Positions 46,639 through 58,770 of a stretch of DNA of 64,000 nucleotides are shown here, in pieces. The position numbers and the translations under genes were made by a program. The notes under the pieces are model-generated. The model was not told where the DNA came from. It was given only the letters and a program-made list of their open reading frames with translations, and made no database searches. How positions within the stretch are numbered: position 1 is the first letter of the stretch; every line of letters begins with the position of its first letter. The DNA is from Gigaspora rosea (taxonomy: Eukaryota > Glomeromycota > Glomeromycetes > Diversisporales > Gigasporaceae): positions 218,679 to 282,678 of the forward strand of contig QKWP01000350.1 of the NCBI GenBank assembly GCA_003550325.1. Direction: 5' to 3'.

Positions 46639-49215
46639 ATGATCTTAAGTCTAAATATCCAGATATAAAAATCCCTCAAGTCGGAATTTATCAATATGTG
46701 ACTAGTAATCCAAACAAAATTCCAGACGACAAGGTTATTTATGTGGACGGGGTTACTTATAGAAATTACACTTTTGGCGAATTTAAACATGAATCGAAAA
46801 AGTTTGCTGCAGGATTGCAAGATCAATTAGAATTTAAACGTGGTGATGTCTTGCAATATTTTCACCTAATCAGGTACACAACCATTGTTTTTTTTTTAGC
46901 TAAATAAGTCATATTTCATTCTATTTGATATACTGTATATTTTGATAATTATTTTTGTCAAGGTTGATTATCCTATCACAGTTTGGGGAACAATTGCGTG
47001 GTATTATATAATTTCATATAAATTAATGTCGTGGCTGAAGTTAAAACGGCGAAGCTAGAAGTTTTAATTATTTTAACATGAAATTTTCAAAAATTTTTGG
47101 GAGCATTTTCCTAGCTTTTTTTAATAGTTAGGTTAGGTTAAGATTTAAGGTTAGTTTCGTAATAAAAGAGTATAGGTGGATTTTGGTAGGGTTTATATTT
47201 TTAAATCGAGATCCCTAATTTCCAGCTTCAGATTCAGATTCAGTCACGATAATTAATAATATAGTATCATTAATGTTTTTCAACTTACAGTCGTCTTCAG
47301 GAGGCAAAGTAACGACGGTTACTACAAAATATGAAGCGACTGATTTATCTTATCAACTAACTGACTCAGATGCATCGGTTCTGATCGTGCACCCAGAAAT
47401 TCTTGAAGTCGCTATTGAAGCTTTAATCAATGCAAAAATTCCCACCTCCAGGGTATTATTATTTGGTGATAAAGAAATAAAGGGATATAAACCTTATTGC
47501 TCTGTCTTAATCAATAATCGTGAAATTGAACCAATTCATTATACTCCTGAAGAAGCAAAATCAACGACTGCTTACAGTTCTGGGACAACCGGAAAGCAAA
47601 AAGGTGTCGAAATTACTCACACAAGTGCGGTTGCTAGATCGGCTCAGGCTATTAATGTAGATTGCAAGCTTGGACCACAAAGCAAAACTATAGGTGTTTT
47701 AGTAGGTCATTTAAAAAATCTTTTAAGTGTTTTCAGGTTTTAGATAATAAAGTAATTTTTACTTTAAAATGTAGGGACATTGCCACAGCTTTGGATTAGT
47801 TCGTATTATTCAAACGACCTTAATTCATGTTTGTTATTCTATACTTATTACTATTTGAACATTATATCGTCAATTAAATTAAGATTTATGCATTAATACT
47901 TTAGGGTGTTGCTACAATCATTCATTCAAACTTCAGTGTTGTGAATCAATTCAAAAATATAAAATTAACCATATCATATTTATACTGTTCCACCAATTAT
48001 ACTTAAATTTATCAATGACCCATTGGCTCAGCAATTTGATTTATCAAGTGTAGATGCGATTTTAAGTGGCGCATCTCTTTTTAGTGATAAATTGGAAAGA
48101 AAATTTTATGAAATATTTAAAATTCCAATTTTGCAAATTTATGGTAAGAAATTTAATTGTTAGGTCATTTCAACTAACGTAGCCCCCTGATCTTAATTCT
48201 GAACAGTCTTACTATGGGCATAATTTTTTTCCTTTCATTATTACTGAAGCGGGTATAGGACTACAATGTCCTAATACAATAGTTCCAGGTATTATATCAT
48301 TAAGTGGTATGCTATTGGTATAACAATGATGATTACTAAAGTAACTATTTTTAATAGGTTCGGCTGGGATCCTTTATCCAAACATGAAAGCTAAAATATT
48401 ATCAGATGATGGCAGTGGTAACTATATTAATATATATTTATTCTTATTAATTTAAGGTTTAAATAAAAATGATAATTTTAAATTTTAGAATTGGAAATAT
48501 AATGAACCCGGAGAATTGTGGATTCACGGTCCAAATATTATGAAGGTCCGTGGTATAACTATTATGTTAAAATTATTATTCTACTTATACTAAAATCTTA
48601 TACTTTTAAATAGGGTTATCTTAATAATAAAGAAGCTACAAATGTTGGTTTCGACAAAAACGGATTTTTTAACACAGGAGATATTGTATCTGTTGATGAA
48701 CAAGGTATATTTTTTATGATTGAATAAAATTTATTTTGATATGTTTACATGATTCTAATTTTTTTAAAGGGAACTACTTTATTGTTGATCGAAAAAAAGA
48801 GATAATAAAATACCAAGTACGATTATAATAATAATTATCATTGCATATTATTATCTGTTATGTCTTTATATTTGACTAAAACCAAAGTTAAAATTTGCAG
48901 GATTTTTATGTGTCACCTTCTGAGCTGGAATCGATATTGCTTACACATGAAGCTGTATTAGATGCAGCAGTAATAGGATATTATTCTGAAAAAGAAGAAA
49001 CCGAAATTCCTACAGCATATATCACAATTAAAAATGGGTATATACAATATCAAGTTTTAGCAGAAGAAATTCAATCTTTTGTTGATGAAAAAGTCGCACC
49101 ATATAAAAAATTAAGAGGTGGTGTGTTGTTTATTGATAGAATTCCAAAAATTGCATGGGGTAAAATTCTAAGAAGATCATTAAAAGAGAAATTAAAGAAT
49201 GATATTAAAGAATGA
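46639..49215 (+). pseudogene. 4-coumarate:CoA ligase-like acyl-activating enzyme, decayed
   Basis: AMP-binding (ANL superfamily) gene. These enzymes adenylate a carboxylic acid with ATP and join it to CoA. Recognisable exon pieces in order: PDIKIPQVGIYQYV, YRNYTFGEFK; VDYPITVWGTIA; GGKVTT...YEATDLSYQLTD; the P-loop-like YSSGTTGKQKGVE (about 47570-47610); INDPLAQQFDLSSVDAILSG; VPG; PNMKAKILSDDG; EPGELWIHGPNIMK; FFNTGDIVSVDEQ; FIVDRKKEIIKYQ; then the last exon (48901-49215) with FYVSPSELESIL and WGKILRRSLKEK, whose Lys is the usual catalytic one. Frame is lost just after the start codon and again before intron 1. The segment after IGVL is badly worn and several internal exons are out of register. 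A MITE occupies an intron. Last exon resembles 63624-63938. Confidence 0.8.
47021..47255. mobile_element. MITE in an intron of the 4CL-like pseudogene
   Basis: Ends AATTAATGTCGTGGCTGAAG and TTCAGATTCAGTCACGATAA are inverted. It shares ends and the GGTAGGGTTTATATTT-like middle with 50500-50672 (opposite orientation). Confidence 0.55.
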
Positions 49216-49315
49216 TATTAAAGAATAATATTAAAGAATATATTAAAGAATGATATTAAAGAATAATATTAAAGAATGATATTAAAGAATGATATTAAGA
49301 ATGATATTAGTTATT
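49193..49315 (+). repeat. 13-bp minisatellite across the 4CL-like stop codon
   Basis: About nine copies of GAATGATATTAAA, some with a TAATATTAAA variant. The first unit is the coding sequence for NDIKE plus its TGA stop. The array therefore arose from the 3' end of the reading frame and expanded into the 3' flank. The intact paralogue at 63624 has only the ordinary end. Confidence 0.75.
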
Positions 49316-50193
49316 GAATGCGAAGAATCCAATATATATAGTTATTCCCCGGTTCTTATTTATGCCTCGTCTCGATTATTGCCCAGATTTCAAATTCGGG
49401 CTGATCCGGGATTTTCATAATTATTTTGATTATATATCATATTTTACTTTTTAATGATATACCAGTCATCCGATATGTCACATGTAAATTTTATATATAT
49501 GAAATTTTAAAAAAAATTACATATAAAATTACTATAAACTTTGAAGCAATGATGTTTTTCAACCTGCATATTAACTTAAAATTAAATTTCGCGATTATAT
49601 AGAGCAAAAGGAGGCGAATAAAAAACCTTCCCTGCCAAGCCACAATTCCGCCATTTTTGCACAAAACGAAAATGTAACTTTTCCAAAAACAAATATTTCT
49701 GATTTTAAGATAATTAGTACATGTAAAATCATGCCCTGAACAACTTTACTTATGCGGCCAAAGTAGGTTACCTTGTAAGAAAAATGGGTTGTATATGTAA
49801 AAGCGTTAAAATTTTTGACTTTGCAATATAAAACTTTTTTTCATTAGGTAACCTACTTTGGGCGCTTAAGCAAAGTTGTTCAGCACGTAATTTTACTTGT
49901 ATCTGGAGTCAAAACACGTTTATTTGGCCATTTACTAGGTGAAAAATGGGGTGAAGTTAGAAAAAAAAATTTTTTTAAAAAAATTTTTTTCTAACTTTGC
50001 CCCCATTTTTCACCTAATAAATAGCCAAAAAAACGTGTTTTGACTTCAAACATGAGTAAAATTACGTGCTGAACAACTTTGCTTAAGTGCCCAATGTAGG
50101 TTACCTAATGAAAAAAGTTTTATATTGCAAAGTCAAAAATTTTAATGTTTTTACATGGATAACCCATTTTTCTTACAAGGTAACCTACTTTGG

Positions 50194-51044
50194 TTGGGAT
50201 TTGTATTATTTCACCAACAATATAACACTACACCAACAACATTTTACTGAAAAGCTTTTTTACCAATAAAAAACTCACCGACACTCAATTTGTCGACAAG
50301 CATGTTTTCACTGACATGTTGATTTTACCTATATACACTTTACTGACAGTTAATTTTACTGACAAAATCAACTTACCGACAAGCCCATTTTACCAAAAAT
50401 AGAATTTACTGACAAGATTATTCTACCAACAATACAATTCACCGACAAACAATTCGCCAACAAAACAATTCACTGACAAACAATTCACCAGATGCCTTAA
50501 ATATCACGGTCAATGCTAAAGTTATAGGGTCTCCATTTGAAACTATAAGCCCTGCTAAAATCTATATACTCTATAAATATGAAATCTATACCCAAACCCT
50601 ACCCTAACCCTATAAAACAAAAATGAAAAAAACATCAGATCATAACTTCAGCATCAGTCATGACAATAATTATTATTATCATCATTAATAAAATGTGCAA
50701 TTTTTATTGTCATTATTAATAAATTGCATAATACGTAATTATTCTTAGTAGTTTATTATATTGCTGTAGTCTCATATATCAACGAGTTGTTTGTTAGCAA
50801 TTGTATTGTCAGCAATCGTATTGTATTGTCAGTAGAATAAGCTTGTCAGTATATTCTATTTTCGGTAAAATGAGCTTGTGGTAAGTTGATTTTGTCAGTA
50901 AATATAACTGTCGGTGAAGTGTGTGTCATAGTGAAAAGGAACTTGTTAGTAAATAAAGTGTCAGCGAATTTTGTGTCGGTAAAAAAAGCTTGTTGGTATA
51001 GGTTGATGTCTATAAAGTGATTGTCGGCAATTTGATTGCCACCC
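50194..51044. mobile_element. TTCACCGACAA-array element nested in F1
   Basis: Flanked by CTTTGG on each side (50188-50193, 51045-51050); without it the F1 right arm is continuous. The left array (50208-50490) repeats TTCACCGACAA / TTTACTGACAA about every 18 bp; the right array (50785-51040) repeats TTGTCGGTAAA on the other strand. In the middle sits a MITE (50500-50672). The tips themselves show only weak inverted similarity (TTGGGATTTG / GATTGCCACCC). Confidence 0.65.
50500..50672. mobile_element. MITE nested inside the nested element
   Basis: Ends AATATCACGGTCAATGCTAA and AGCATCAGTCATGACAATAA are inverted; middle CCAAACCCTACCCTAACCC. Same family as 47021-47255. It makes a three-level nest: F1, then the TTCACCGACAA element, then this MITE. 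Confidence 0.55.
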
Positions 51045-51983
51045 CTTTGGATGCATAAGTAAAGTTGTTCAGGGCATAATTTTATATATACTTATCATCT
51101 TAAAATCAGAAATATTTGTTTTTGCCAAAGTTACATTTTCGATTTGTACAAAAATGGCAGAATTGTGACTTGGCAGGAAAGTTTTTTTATTTCCTCCTTT
51201 TGCTCTATATAATCGCAAAATTTAATTTTAAGTTAATATGTAGGTTGAAAAACATCATTACTTCAAAGTTTATAGTAATTTTATATGTAATTTTTTCAAA
51301 TTTCATATATATGAAATTTACATCTAATATTGTGTAACAAATCAGAGGACTGATACAAAATTTTTAAATTATTAATTACAAAGAGTAAAAGTCACTGGCT
51401 AAAAAACAAAAAAAAATAGAGGGAGAGAAAAGAAAGAGAAAAAACAAAGATGGTTTGTGGTATGTAGTAGTGTTTCAGGCGAAATCTATTTTCAAAATCT
51501 GAAAGGTGAAACTGAAATGCTTCCAAAGGCGAAATAACTCCAAAATTCTGAAATGTGCAAAACTTCTGAAACCTGACGAAACCTCCAAAACCAGTGAAAC
51601 TGAAATGGCGAAATCTCTGAAACTTTTTCAATTTTTTTTTTTACTATTTTTGATTTGTATAGTTGTATTGTTTTTCTTGTAAACAGAATTATAAGTTAAT
51701 TCATAATTTAATTTGTAATTACTAACATTTGATTATTCTATCTTTTAATACAGTGCATAGGCAAATTTGATTGCAAAAATATAGTAATATATAAAATATA
51801 CATACAAAGTAATAGCTTAATTTATATACTTTAAAATATTTATTTAAAATTTATATATTTTAATTCTTTAACTCAAATTATTTCTACATTAAAGAACCAA
51901 ATTGTGAATATGACTTTAAAAAAATTTTATATAAGAAATATAAGAAAAATTTTTGTAGGATCTATCAATAAATCTTCTGATTA

Positions 51984-52377
51984 GGGCACTGACATATATT
52001 ACATAATACTTTTTATCAAGAGGGCCACCCCCTCACTCTACATCATATATGAAGTATATATATAATATATTAATATCCAGTAGGGTTCCTCAAATTTAAA
52101 TCAAATCAAATATTGAATCAATTTGAATTTGATCAAATCAAATTGATCCTGATTTGAATTTGATTTAATTCAAATATTTGAATTTGAATTTGATTTGAAT
52201 TTGAATTTTTAATAGTAATTTTCAAATCAAATCAAATATCAAATCAAATATAGTCAAATTTGAATTTAAATTTGATCAAATATTTGATTCAAATATTTGA
52301 TGATCAAATCAAATTGCGGAACCCTAATATCCAGCTACCCCACCCCCTAAGATATTATGTAATATTTGTCAGTGCTC
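51984..52377. mobile_element. MITE inserted in E2 at TA
   Basis: TIRs GGGCACTGACATATATTACA / GTAATATTTGTCAGTGCTC with TA on each side (51982-51983, 52378-52379). E1 gives the empty site: its strand reads CTTCCTAATTAGATAACTAC where E2 has CTTCTGATTA...TAGATACAAAAC. Confidence 0.8.
52083..52324. mobile_element. TTTGATTTGAA-array MITE nested in MITE
   Basis: TIRs GGGTTCCTCAAATTT / CAAATTGCGGAACCC with TA outside (52081-52082, 52325-52326). The inside is nearly all TTTGATTTGAATTTGA and its complement in alternating runs, able to form extended hairpins. Confidence 0.75.
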
Positions 52378-53059
52378 TAGATACAAAACTATACAATACT
52401 GTCATACTAAACTAGAATGTGCACATAACATTTGTTTATTCAATATAAATATAGTGATGGGCATCACGCGGAATTCTGTGTGTGATCCATCATGTGATAT
52501 AGGGATAATTCAGGCTAATATTATAATTCCAGCTAAAATTTACAGATTTCTGGTAAAAATTCCTGCAAATTAGATGCAGATCATGCATGTAATCCTGCAT
52601 CCCATGCAGGATTTTTGAAAAAACTGCAAATTGTCATTACTAAATAAATAGTAGATAAGTTTATTAGCATTAGGATTTGCAAAAATTATTTAACAAATAA
52701 AGGAAATGATAATTTATCATTATTGCTATTCACATATTGCTGATATATAATATTTTGGATATGTGAATATTTTGTAAAATCTGATCATACCATCCCTGAA
52801 TTGAACTCATACTCTGTTTCACTACGCTCTATATATTTTTTACAATAAAATTTCTAGTATTAAATTTTGGAACTTTCTATAGGTTTTGGTTTTACCAAAT
52901 TTTGAACATTTTGCCAAATTTTGAACATTTTGCCAAATTTTGGGCATTTTGCCAGTTTTGCCAGTTTTGGAATTATCAGATTTTAGGTCTTGGAAAACTA
53001 TATTTTACCCTATTTTGAAAATTTTGCCTGGGTAAAATATATAATTTCACCTGAAACAT

Positions 53060-56000
53060 TAGTTTGTAGTAAGCTAAACTTTATAAAATATGCAACTTTA
53101 CTTTAAAAAAAAGTATAAAAGTATAATAATAACATGGAAATAAATTAGTTATTATCCACATAATGGACAATAACATATACTTATTTGTGCAGAGCATTCA
53201 GTAACAGCATTATCCAACATTCTAAAGTGATTAGAATTAAATTTAATAAATAATAATAAGTTAAAATAAAATTTTAAATTATATATGGCTTTTTAAATTT
53301 ATCAATACTTTAATAAAAAAATTTTGAATTTTTTATAAATATCATGTTTATATGTTTGTGCTCATTCAGCTTTCCTTTTCTTTTTCACCAGGCTATGCCT
53401 TAAGTTATATTAAAAAAAATGCTAAAAATTACCAATAAAAAAAACTTTATGAGCCACAAGCAAAAAAATAAATAAAATTATTAATAACAAAAGAAATTTT
53501 TCCCTTTTAAAACATTTTAATATAATAGCAAAATATAATATGTGCAGAAGGAAAAATTTTTTTAAATTATAGAGTATATTGACTAGAAATTAAATATAAA
53601 AATTGTTATAATACTATGATCACCTAAAGATAAAAAATTAAAATTGATTTTTCAATATAATATATTTAATAATATCACAAGGGTTAATTTATTTAATTTT
53701 ATATATTGTTATCTTTTTTTATCTTTATAGCAACAACTAGAAAATATATATTTACAATTTACTTTTATATTTAATAGTCATATCTACAGTCAAACCTTAA
53801 TATAATCACCAGTTCAAAAAACAAGAATCTGGTAATTATAACAAGTTGTGACTAAAATTTTATATAGTTTATAATAATTAAAACATAAAAATAGTATAAC
53901 TATATCAAGTTGCAACTATATCAAAAGTAACTATAATGAGGTTTGGCTGCATTTTGCAAAAAATTACCAAAAAAATAACTAAAATAGAATTAATAGAAAA
54001 TCTAATATTATTTTTGTATTTCTAAATTCTAAAGATAGTCAAAGATCTATTTATAATCTTAAACTCTATATTTTTAAAGACCATCTATTTTAATTGCATA
54101 TTATTTTATTTATAACTCAAAATAAAAGATAAAAGGTATTATACTGCATATAGTTATTATCCTCTATAGTCACCTTCTATATAATTACTAACTCTATATC
54201 ACAAATTTAAATGGCAATTTTTATTTATAAAAATATCTATTATAGATACAAGGGAATTTCTATTTGAACACAGGGTGTTTGAATATAGAATGTATAAAAC
54301 TAGCCAATATCCCAAAATTTCAATTATAAAATCTCTTTTTGACTTCTATTAAAAAATTTCTGATAAAATTTTGGTATAAACTATATCACATCCCAATCCA
54401 AAATCTATACTTACTCTAACTATAAGCAATCATTTAATTGTTAATTTGTAGAAATTGTTCTAATTAGCATGTATTATATAAATTTGCAAATCACAGAATT
54501 AATAAAATTAATACCATAATATTTTATATTAACCTTTTACATTTTACTTGTATTTTTTCCTTTTTGTACTTTTATAGAAGTGCTACAAGCTTTTTATAAA
54601 TATTTGAGTTTTTTTAATAGTTTCCATAAAGTTCTCAATTGAAGATTGTCAAAACATTGTCTAAATACTCTTTTTTAAAAAGATTAAACTAGAAAAAAAT
54701 TCTTAGGACTATTTATAAAAAGAAGTTTATATAAATGGCTAATTTTGGTAGATCATCCTGTAATTTTCTATAACAATTAACCAATCAAATTAATAATTTT
54801 TAAAAGAATTTATCATTCTAATACTATTAGAAAATGAATTAAAGCACAATACAAAAAAGTTTACAAACTAATAAATATATGTAAAAGAATTTACTACATA
54901 TATTTAGAGAACAGATAGATATGTGTAAAGTAGGTAAATCTTATATTTATTACTAACAAACTCCAACTCATTAATTGATAATCTGTTTCCGAATGGAGCA
55001 ATCATATATAGCTATATATAGTAAATTGTGACACACATGACTATTAATTTTACTATAGTTCAAAATGCCATTTCATATAAGGGGCATGCCATTTATTATA
55101 TAATTTTTACCATGGATACATGGCAGAGATAGTGATCACATCTATATATTATATTAATTAATTAGTATTAGATAAAATGATTACACCATATATAGGTAGA
55201 GGTGGCTACTAAGTAAAAAATATTACGTAATAAATGGCACGCCCCTAAACAATAGTCTGTTTATATTAGTTGTCAATTTATTTTTTAGCAATATCAAAGC
55301 ATCTATTAAACAGATTTGAATAATATTATTACATTAAAATCAGAAAATGATGCTCTACAAGTTTTACTTAAAAATTGCAAATATATTTACTTAGTAGAAA
55401 AATAACTTCACTTTGTTGTAAAGTGCATTTGTAGCTTAGCAATTTTATATAGTAATCATATAGATTTGCACGTTGCAATTTACTATATACGGCTTAACCA
55501 TTATGAAATAGATTATCAATTAAAGAATCTACAAACATAAACTAAACTCTAATTTACAGTTAATAAGCCCAAATACGAACTAATAAATCTGAGTCTTCTA
55601 TTATTAAAGAGCCTGGACCTATTCAACTTAAATAGTTAGCAATAAAAAGGTATTTAAATCTAACTTAACAAAGTAATTTTGTATAAAAACATTTCTAGTT
55701 ATCTTTTAAACAGTATAATTTCACATGGCCCAATAGGCATTAATATATTCTGTCTTCTATATAATGTATGCCAAGAGTGAGATGATTTAGAGATTATTTT
55801 AAACAGTAAATATTGATGTTAGTCTGAAGTTAGAAATGTTTTTGTAGTATTTTTTTATTAGTAAAATATTGCATTCTTAAAAAGTACTTTAAAGTATATA
55901 AATAAGTTATCTAGATAATTGATTTACATTAACCAATCAAATAAATATTCTTCTATGAAGGTACTATTTAGTATAATTTTTATCAAATTCCTTTATCTGA

Positions 56001-56094
56001 TCCATTATGAACATGCAATATATATATGATATCTTTGCTAAACTTTGTATTTAGCATGGATAGACATGTTCTAAGCCTTTTTAATTTTTATTTA
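53060..56094. other. CpG-poor intergenic DNA
   Basis: About 3 kb with only a handful of CG dinucleotides and no coding region. It contains the small MITE at 53787. Short inverted matches (GGGGCATGCCATTTATTAT near 55080, TAATAAATGGCACGCCCC near 55230) outline a palindrome of about 170 bp. Confidence 0.5.
53787..53949. mobile_element. Small mariner-like MITE
   Basis: TIRs CAGTCAAACCTTAATATAAT / ATAATGAGGTTTGGCTG, TA on the left and CA on the right. AACAAGTTGTGACTA and TCAAGTTGCAACTATA in the middle. A related tip (AGTCAAACCTCTCTAAGTGC) occurs at 58478. Confidence 0.6.
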
Positions 56095-57079
56095 GGGAGC
56101 TTCCAGAAATCAGCTGATTTTGGGTGGGTGTGTAGGTCAGCTGAAGTATCAGGTGTAATTCTGACTAGAATTTCATAATTCCAGCCAAAGTTGCAAAATT
56201 ATTTTGACCAATATTATCAATTTATTAATAATATTTAATAATTAATAACTTTTGATTTACTTGACCAAATTTGATGATTTAACTACCAAAATGATCCTCT
56301 CAATGAGAGGGTTCTAGCAAGCCAAAATTATAAAAATCTAATCACAGGATCCTGTGATCAGAATAGATTTGTGTTACTATAAAAGTTCTATAATTTATTA
56401 AATAATTATAACCTATTTATAGTAACACNCTAAACTTTGTATTTAGCATGGATAGACATGTTCTAAGCCTTTTTAATTTTTATTTAGGGAGCTTCCAGAA
56501 ATCAGCTGATTTTGGGTGGGTGTGAATGGTTTTGGGCTTGTTAGAATCCTCTCATTGAGAGGATCATTTTGGTAGTAAAATTATCAAAATTGGCCCAGTA
56601 GATCAGAAGTTATTAACAATTAAAAATTAATTGTTAATTGTTAATAACTTCTAATCTACTGGGCCAATTTTGATAATTTAACTACCAAAATGATTCTCTC
56701 TTAAGAGGATTCTAGCAAGCCCAAAATTATTAAAATCCAATTACAGGATCATAAGATCAGAATAAATTTGTGTTACTATAAATAGGTTATAATTATTTAA
56801 TAAATTATAGAACTTTATAGTAACACAAATCTATTTTAGTCACAGGATCCTGTAATTGGATTTTAACAATTTTGGGCTCACTAGAATCCTCTTGTTGAGT
56901 AAATTATTTTGGTAGTTAAATTATCAAATTTGGTCCAGTAGATAAAAGTTATTTACCATTAAATATTATATTTAACTTTTCAATAATTATAAAATCTGAT
57001 TGGCTAATTGGGTATCAGGTGTGAGTGGGTGGGAGTAGGTCTATAGTAAACAAAAGTCAGCTGATTTCTGGAAGCTCCC
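56095..57079. mobile_element. GGGAGCTTCC element with TTA flanks
   Basis: Tips GGGAGCTTCCAGAAATCAGC / GCTGATTTCTGGAAGCTCCC, nearly perfect, with TTA on both sides (56092-56094, 57080-57082), as PIF/Harbinger elements make. The body has inverted blocks AATTTAACTACCAAAATGA / TCATTTTGGTAGTAAAATTA. The assembled copy contains an N and a 95-bp exact duplicate, so its internal structure is unreliable. Confidence 0.6.
56429..56429. other. Assembly N (single-base gap) beside an exact 95-bp duplicate
   Basis: The only non-ACGT base in the window. Bases 56430-56524 are identical to 56038-56132, including DNA outside the transposon tip. This is what a gap join inside a palindromic repeat would produce. 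Confidence 0.85.
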
Positions 57080-57357
57080 TTATCTATCTACTAAAATAGA
57101 ATAGATTGTAATATAATGAACAATTTTATTTATATGTGGCTTTGTTACAGAAACTATTTTATAAGCCAAATATTCTATATATACCAAAAATAGAGTTTTT
57201 GTAAATAAAAACAAAAGATATGGTTTATTGAATATGAAATCTACAAAATCTTGTATTGGTTGGATGCTACAATTGGCTATGTAGTAAAAAATATATATAT
57301 GCTAGTTCTACTGAAAATTTTTGTTTCACTTAAAAACTGCATATGGAATTTTTAATA

Positions 57358-57514
57358 CAGGTAACCTTCATTAATATCACCTATTTAAACTTGTACAAAA
57401 TTATGTTAATATTAAAGTTGATATATATAAGGAAATTTTGATATATAAAAATTTGTAAAAACTTTATAGCTTAGGTTGATATTAACGTAGGTTGATATTA
57501 TTAGAGGTCACCTG
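57358..57514. mobile_element. Small mariner-like MITE
   Basis: TIRs CAGGTAACCTTCATTAATAT / ATATTATTAGAGGTCACCTG with TA outside both (57356-57357, 57515-57516). 157 bp; non-coding. Confidence 0.75.
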
Positions 57515-58516
57515 TACTAAATATGGTCCAGATATATTAAAAAAGGTAATAGAGGAATACTCTATAAAAAATATATAGATAAAAAGATAATAATTTTATA
57601 GTTAAAGATCAACAACTACTTTCAATTTTAACAGATAAGGGTTTTATTGAATTAATAGTAGAAGCTCTCTCATTTACAAATTACTATCTAAAAAAATAGT
57701 TAAGCTGATATTGTTTATCATAATTATATTAAACAAACTATAGGTCCACTATTTTAAAAATCTATCTAATTGTTCTCTTACATTTTATTTATGGATAGCA
57801 AAATCACAACAAGGATATATAGGCATTATAGCATCCTAAATGATCAATTTTGGTTACATGAAGTATTGCTGGCATGAAATATATTTCATATTCTCATATG
57901 GGTAAGAATATTGATAGTATAGTATCTGATATACTTGATCATGAGAATATTAAAGATAAAGTATTTAAAAAATGCAGTTGCACTTTTGTCTAATTATACT
58001 TGTACCTCTTGTACAACTTATACTCTGCAGTTAGTAGTCAGAAAAGGACTTCTTCTATATGAAGTTCTAGTAGCTTGTGTACTTTAGTTCAAAAGAATAT
58101 GAATATGTTAAATGATCAAGTATATTATATATATATATATATAGTCAACCTAGTAATTTAAACTGAGAAAATTTTTCTTAATCTTAACTGAGCCAAAATC
58201 TTTGGTATCAACTGATTTTACTGCTTAAGATCTCTTCATATTTACTTTTAGAAATTCTTAGACTTTACTCAATTTTTGTCTCTTCTATTATATTTATTCA
58301 TTTTCTTTTTAGAACTTTTTGGAACTTTGCCCTTTTATAATGTTATTTACATTTTGTCAACTGATTCTCAACTGGTTGTATGGGTCAACCAATTAAGCAT
58401 TTACTTAACCAGATACCTAAAATTTATTCAGTTTGGGTCAGTTAACCAATTATAGCCAACTAGTTCAAATCACTAGTCAAACCTCTCTAAGTGCATGCTA
58501 TTAGAACTGGGCATAA
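57515..58516. other. CpG-poor intergenic DNA
   Basis: No gene. Contains a TA dinucleotide run near 58127-58143 and repeated AACCAATTA / CAACTGGTT short motifs at 58370-58460. Confidence 0.45.
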
Positions 58517-58770
58517 GGCTGTTTGAAGTTAATTTTGTATTAACATCACCCCTCTCAGCTGAAGTTTCTCCATCTCCCCAGAAAATGAACAGCCAATCAA
58601 AATGCTAAATGACACCTACCAGTCACCTGATTTATATCAACCAATGAAATTGGGCCATCTTTGTTCATTTTTTTATATTTGTTTCATATGTTCATTTTAT
58701 TTTACATCTTTTCTCCTTCCAAAAGTCCTGGAAAAGTGATGTTAACCAAAGAATCAACTTCAAACAGCCA
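58517..58770. mobile_element. MITE at the left edge of the large palindrome
   Basis: GGCTGTTTGAAGTTAATTTT and GAATCAACTTCAAACAGCC are inverted. It interrupts the outermost bases of the palindrome at 58771-60434, whose right edge reads GCTCAAACAGCC. Confidence 0.5.

Larger units (their letters stand above)
49459..51356. mobile_element. Fold-back element, copy 1 (F1)
   Basis: Left arm 49459-49975, right arm from 49990, centre AAAAATTTTTTT near 49982. Mirrored landmarks: CCTGCCAAGCCACAATTC / GAATTGTGACTTGGCAGG-like, AAGTAGGTTACCTTGTAAGA / TCTTACAAGGTAACCTACTT, TTCACCTAATAAATAG. The right arm is split at CTTTGG by an 851-bp insertion (50194-51044). Arms of over 500 bp with high similarity; F2 at 24839 is an older copy. 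Confidence 0.7.
51470..53059. mobile_element. GGCGAAA-array element, copy 2 (E2), inverted and CpG-decayed
   Basis: Tips GTGTTTCAGGCGAAAT / ATTTCACCTGAAACAT with TA outside both. It aligns throughout with E1 in opposite orientation. Many motif copies that read TTTCGCC in E1 read TTTTGCC here, and CCAGG reads CCAAA. It contains a MITE (51984-52377) that itself contains another (52083-52324), but lacks the MULE-type MITE found in E1. Confidence 0.7.
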
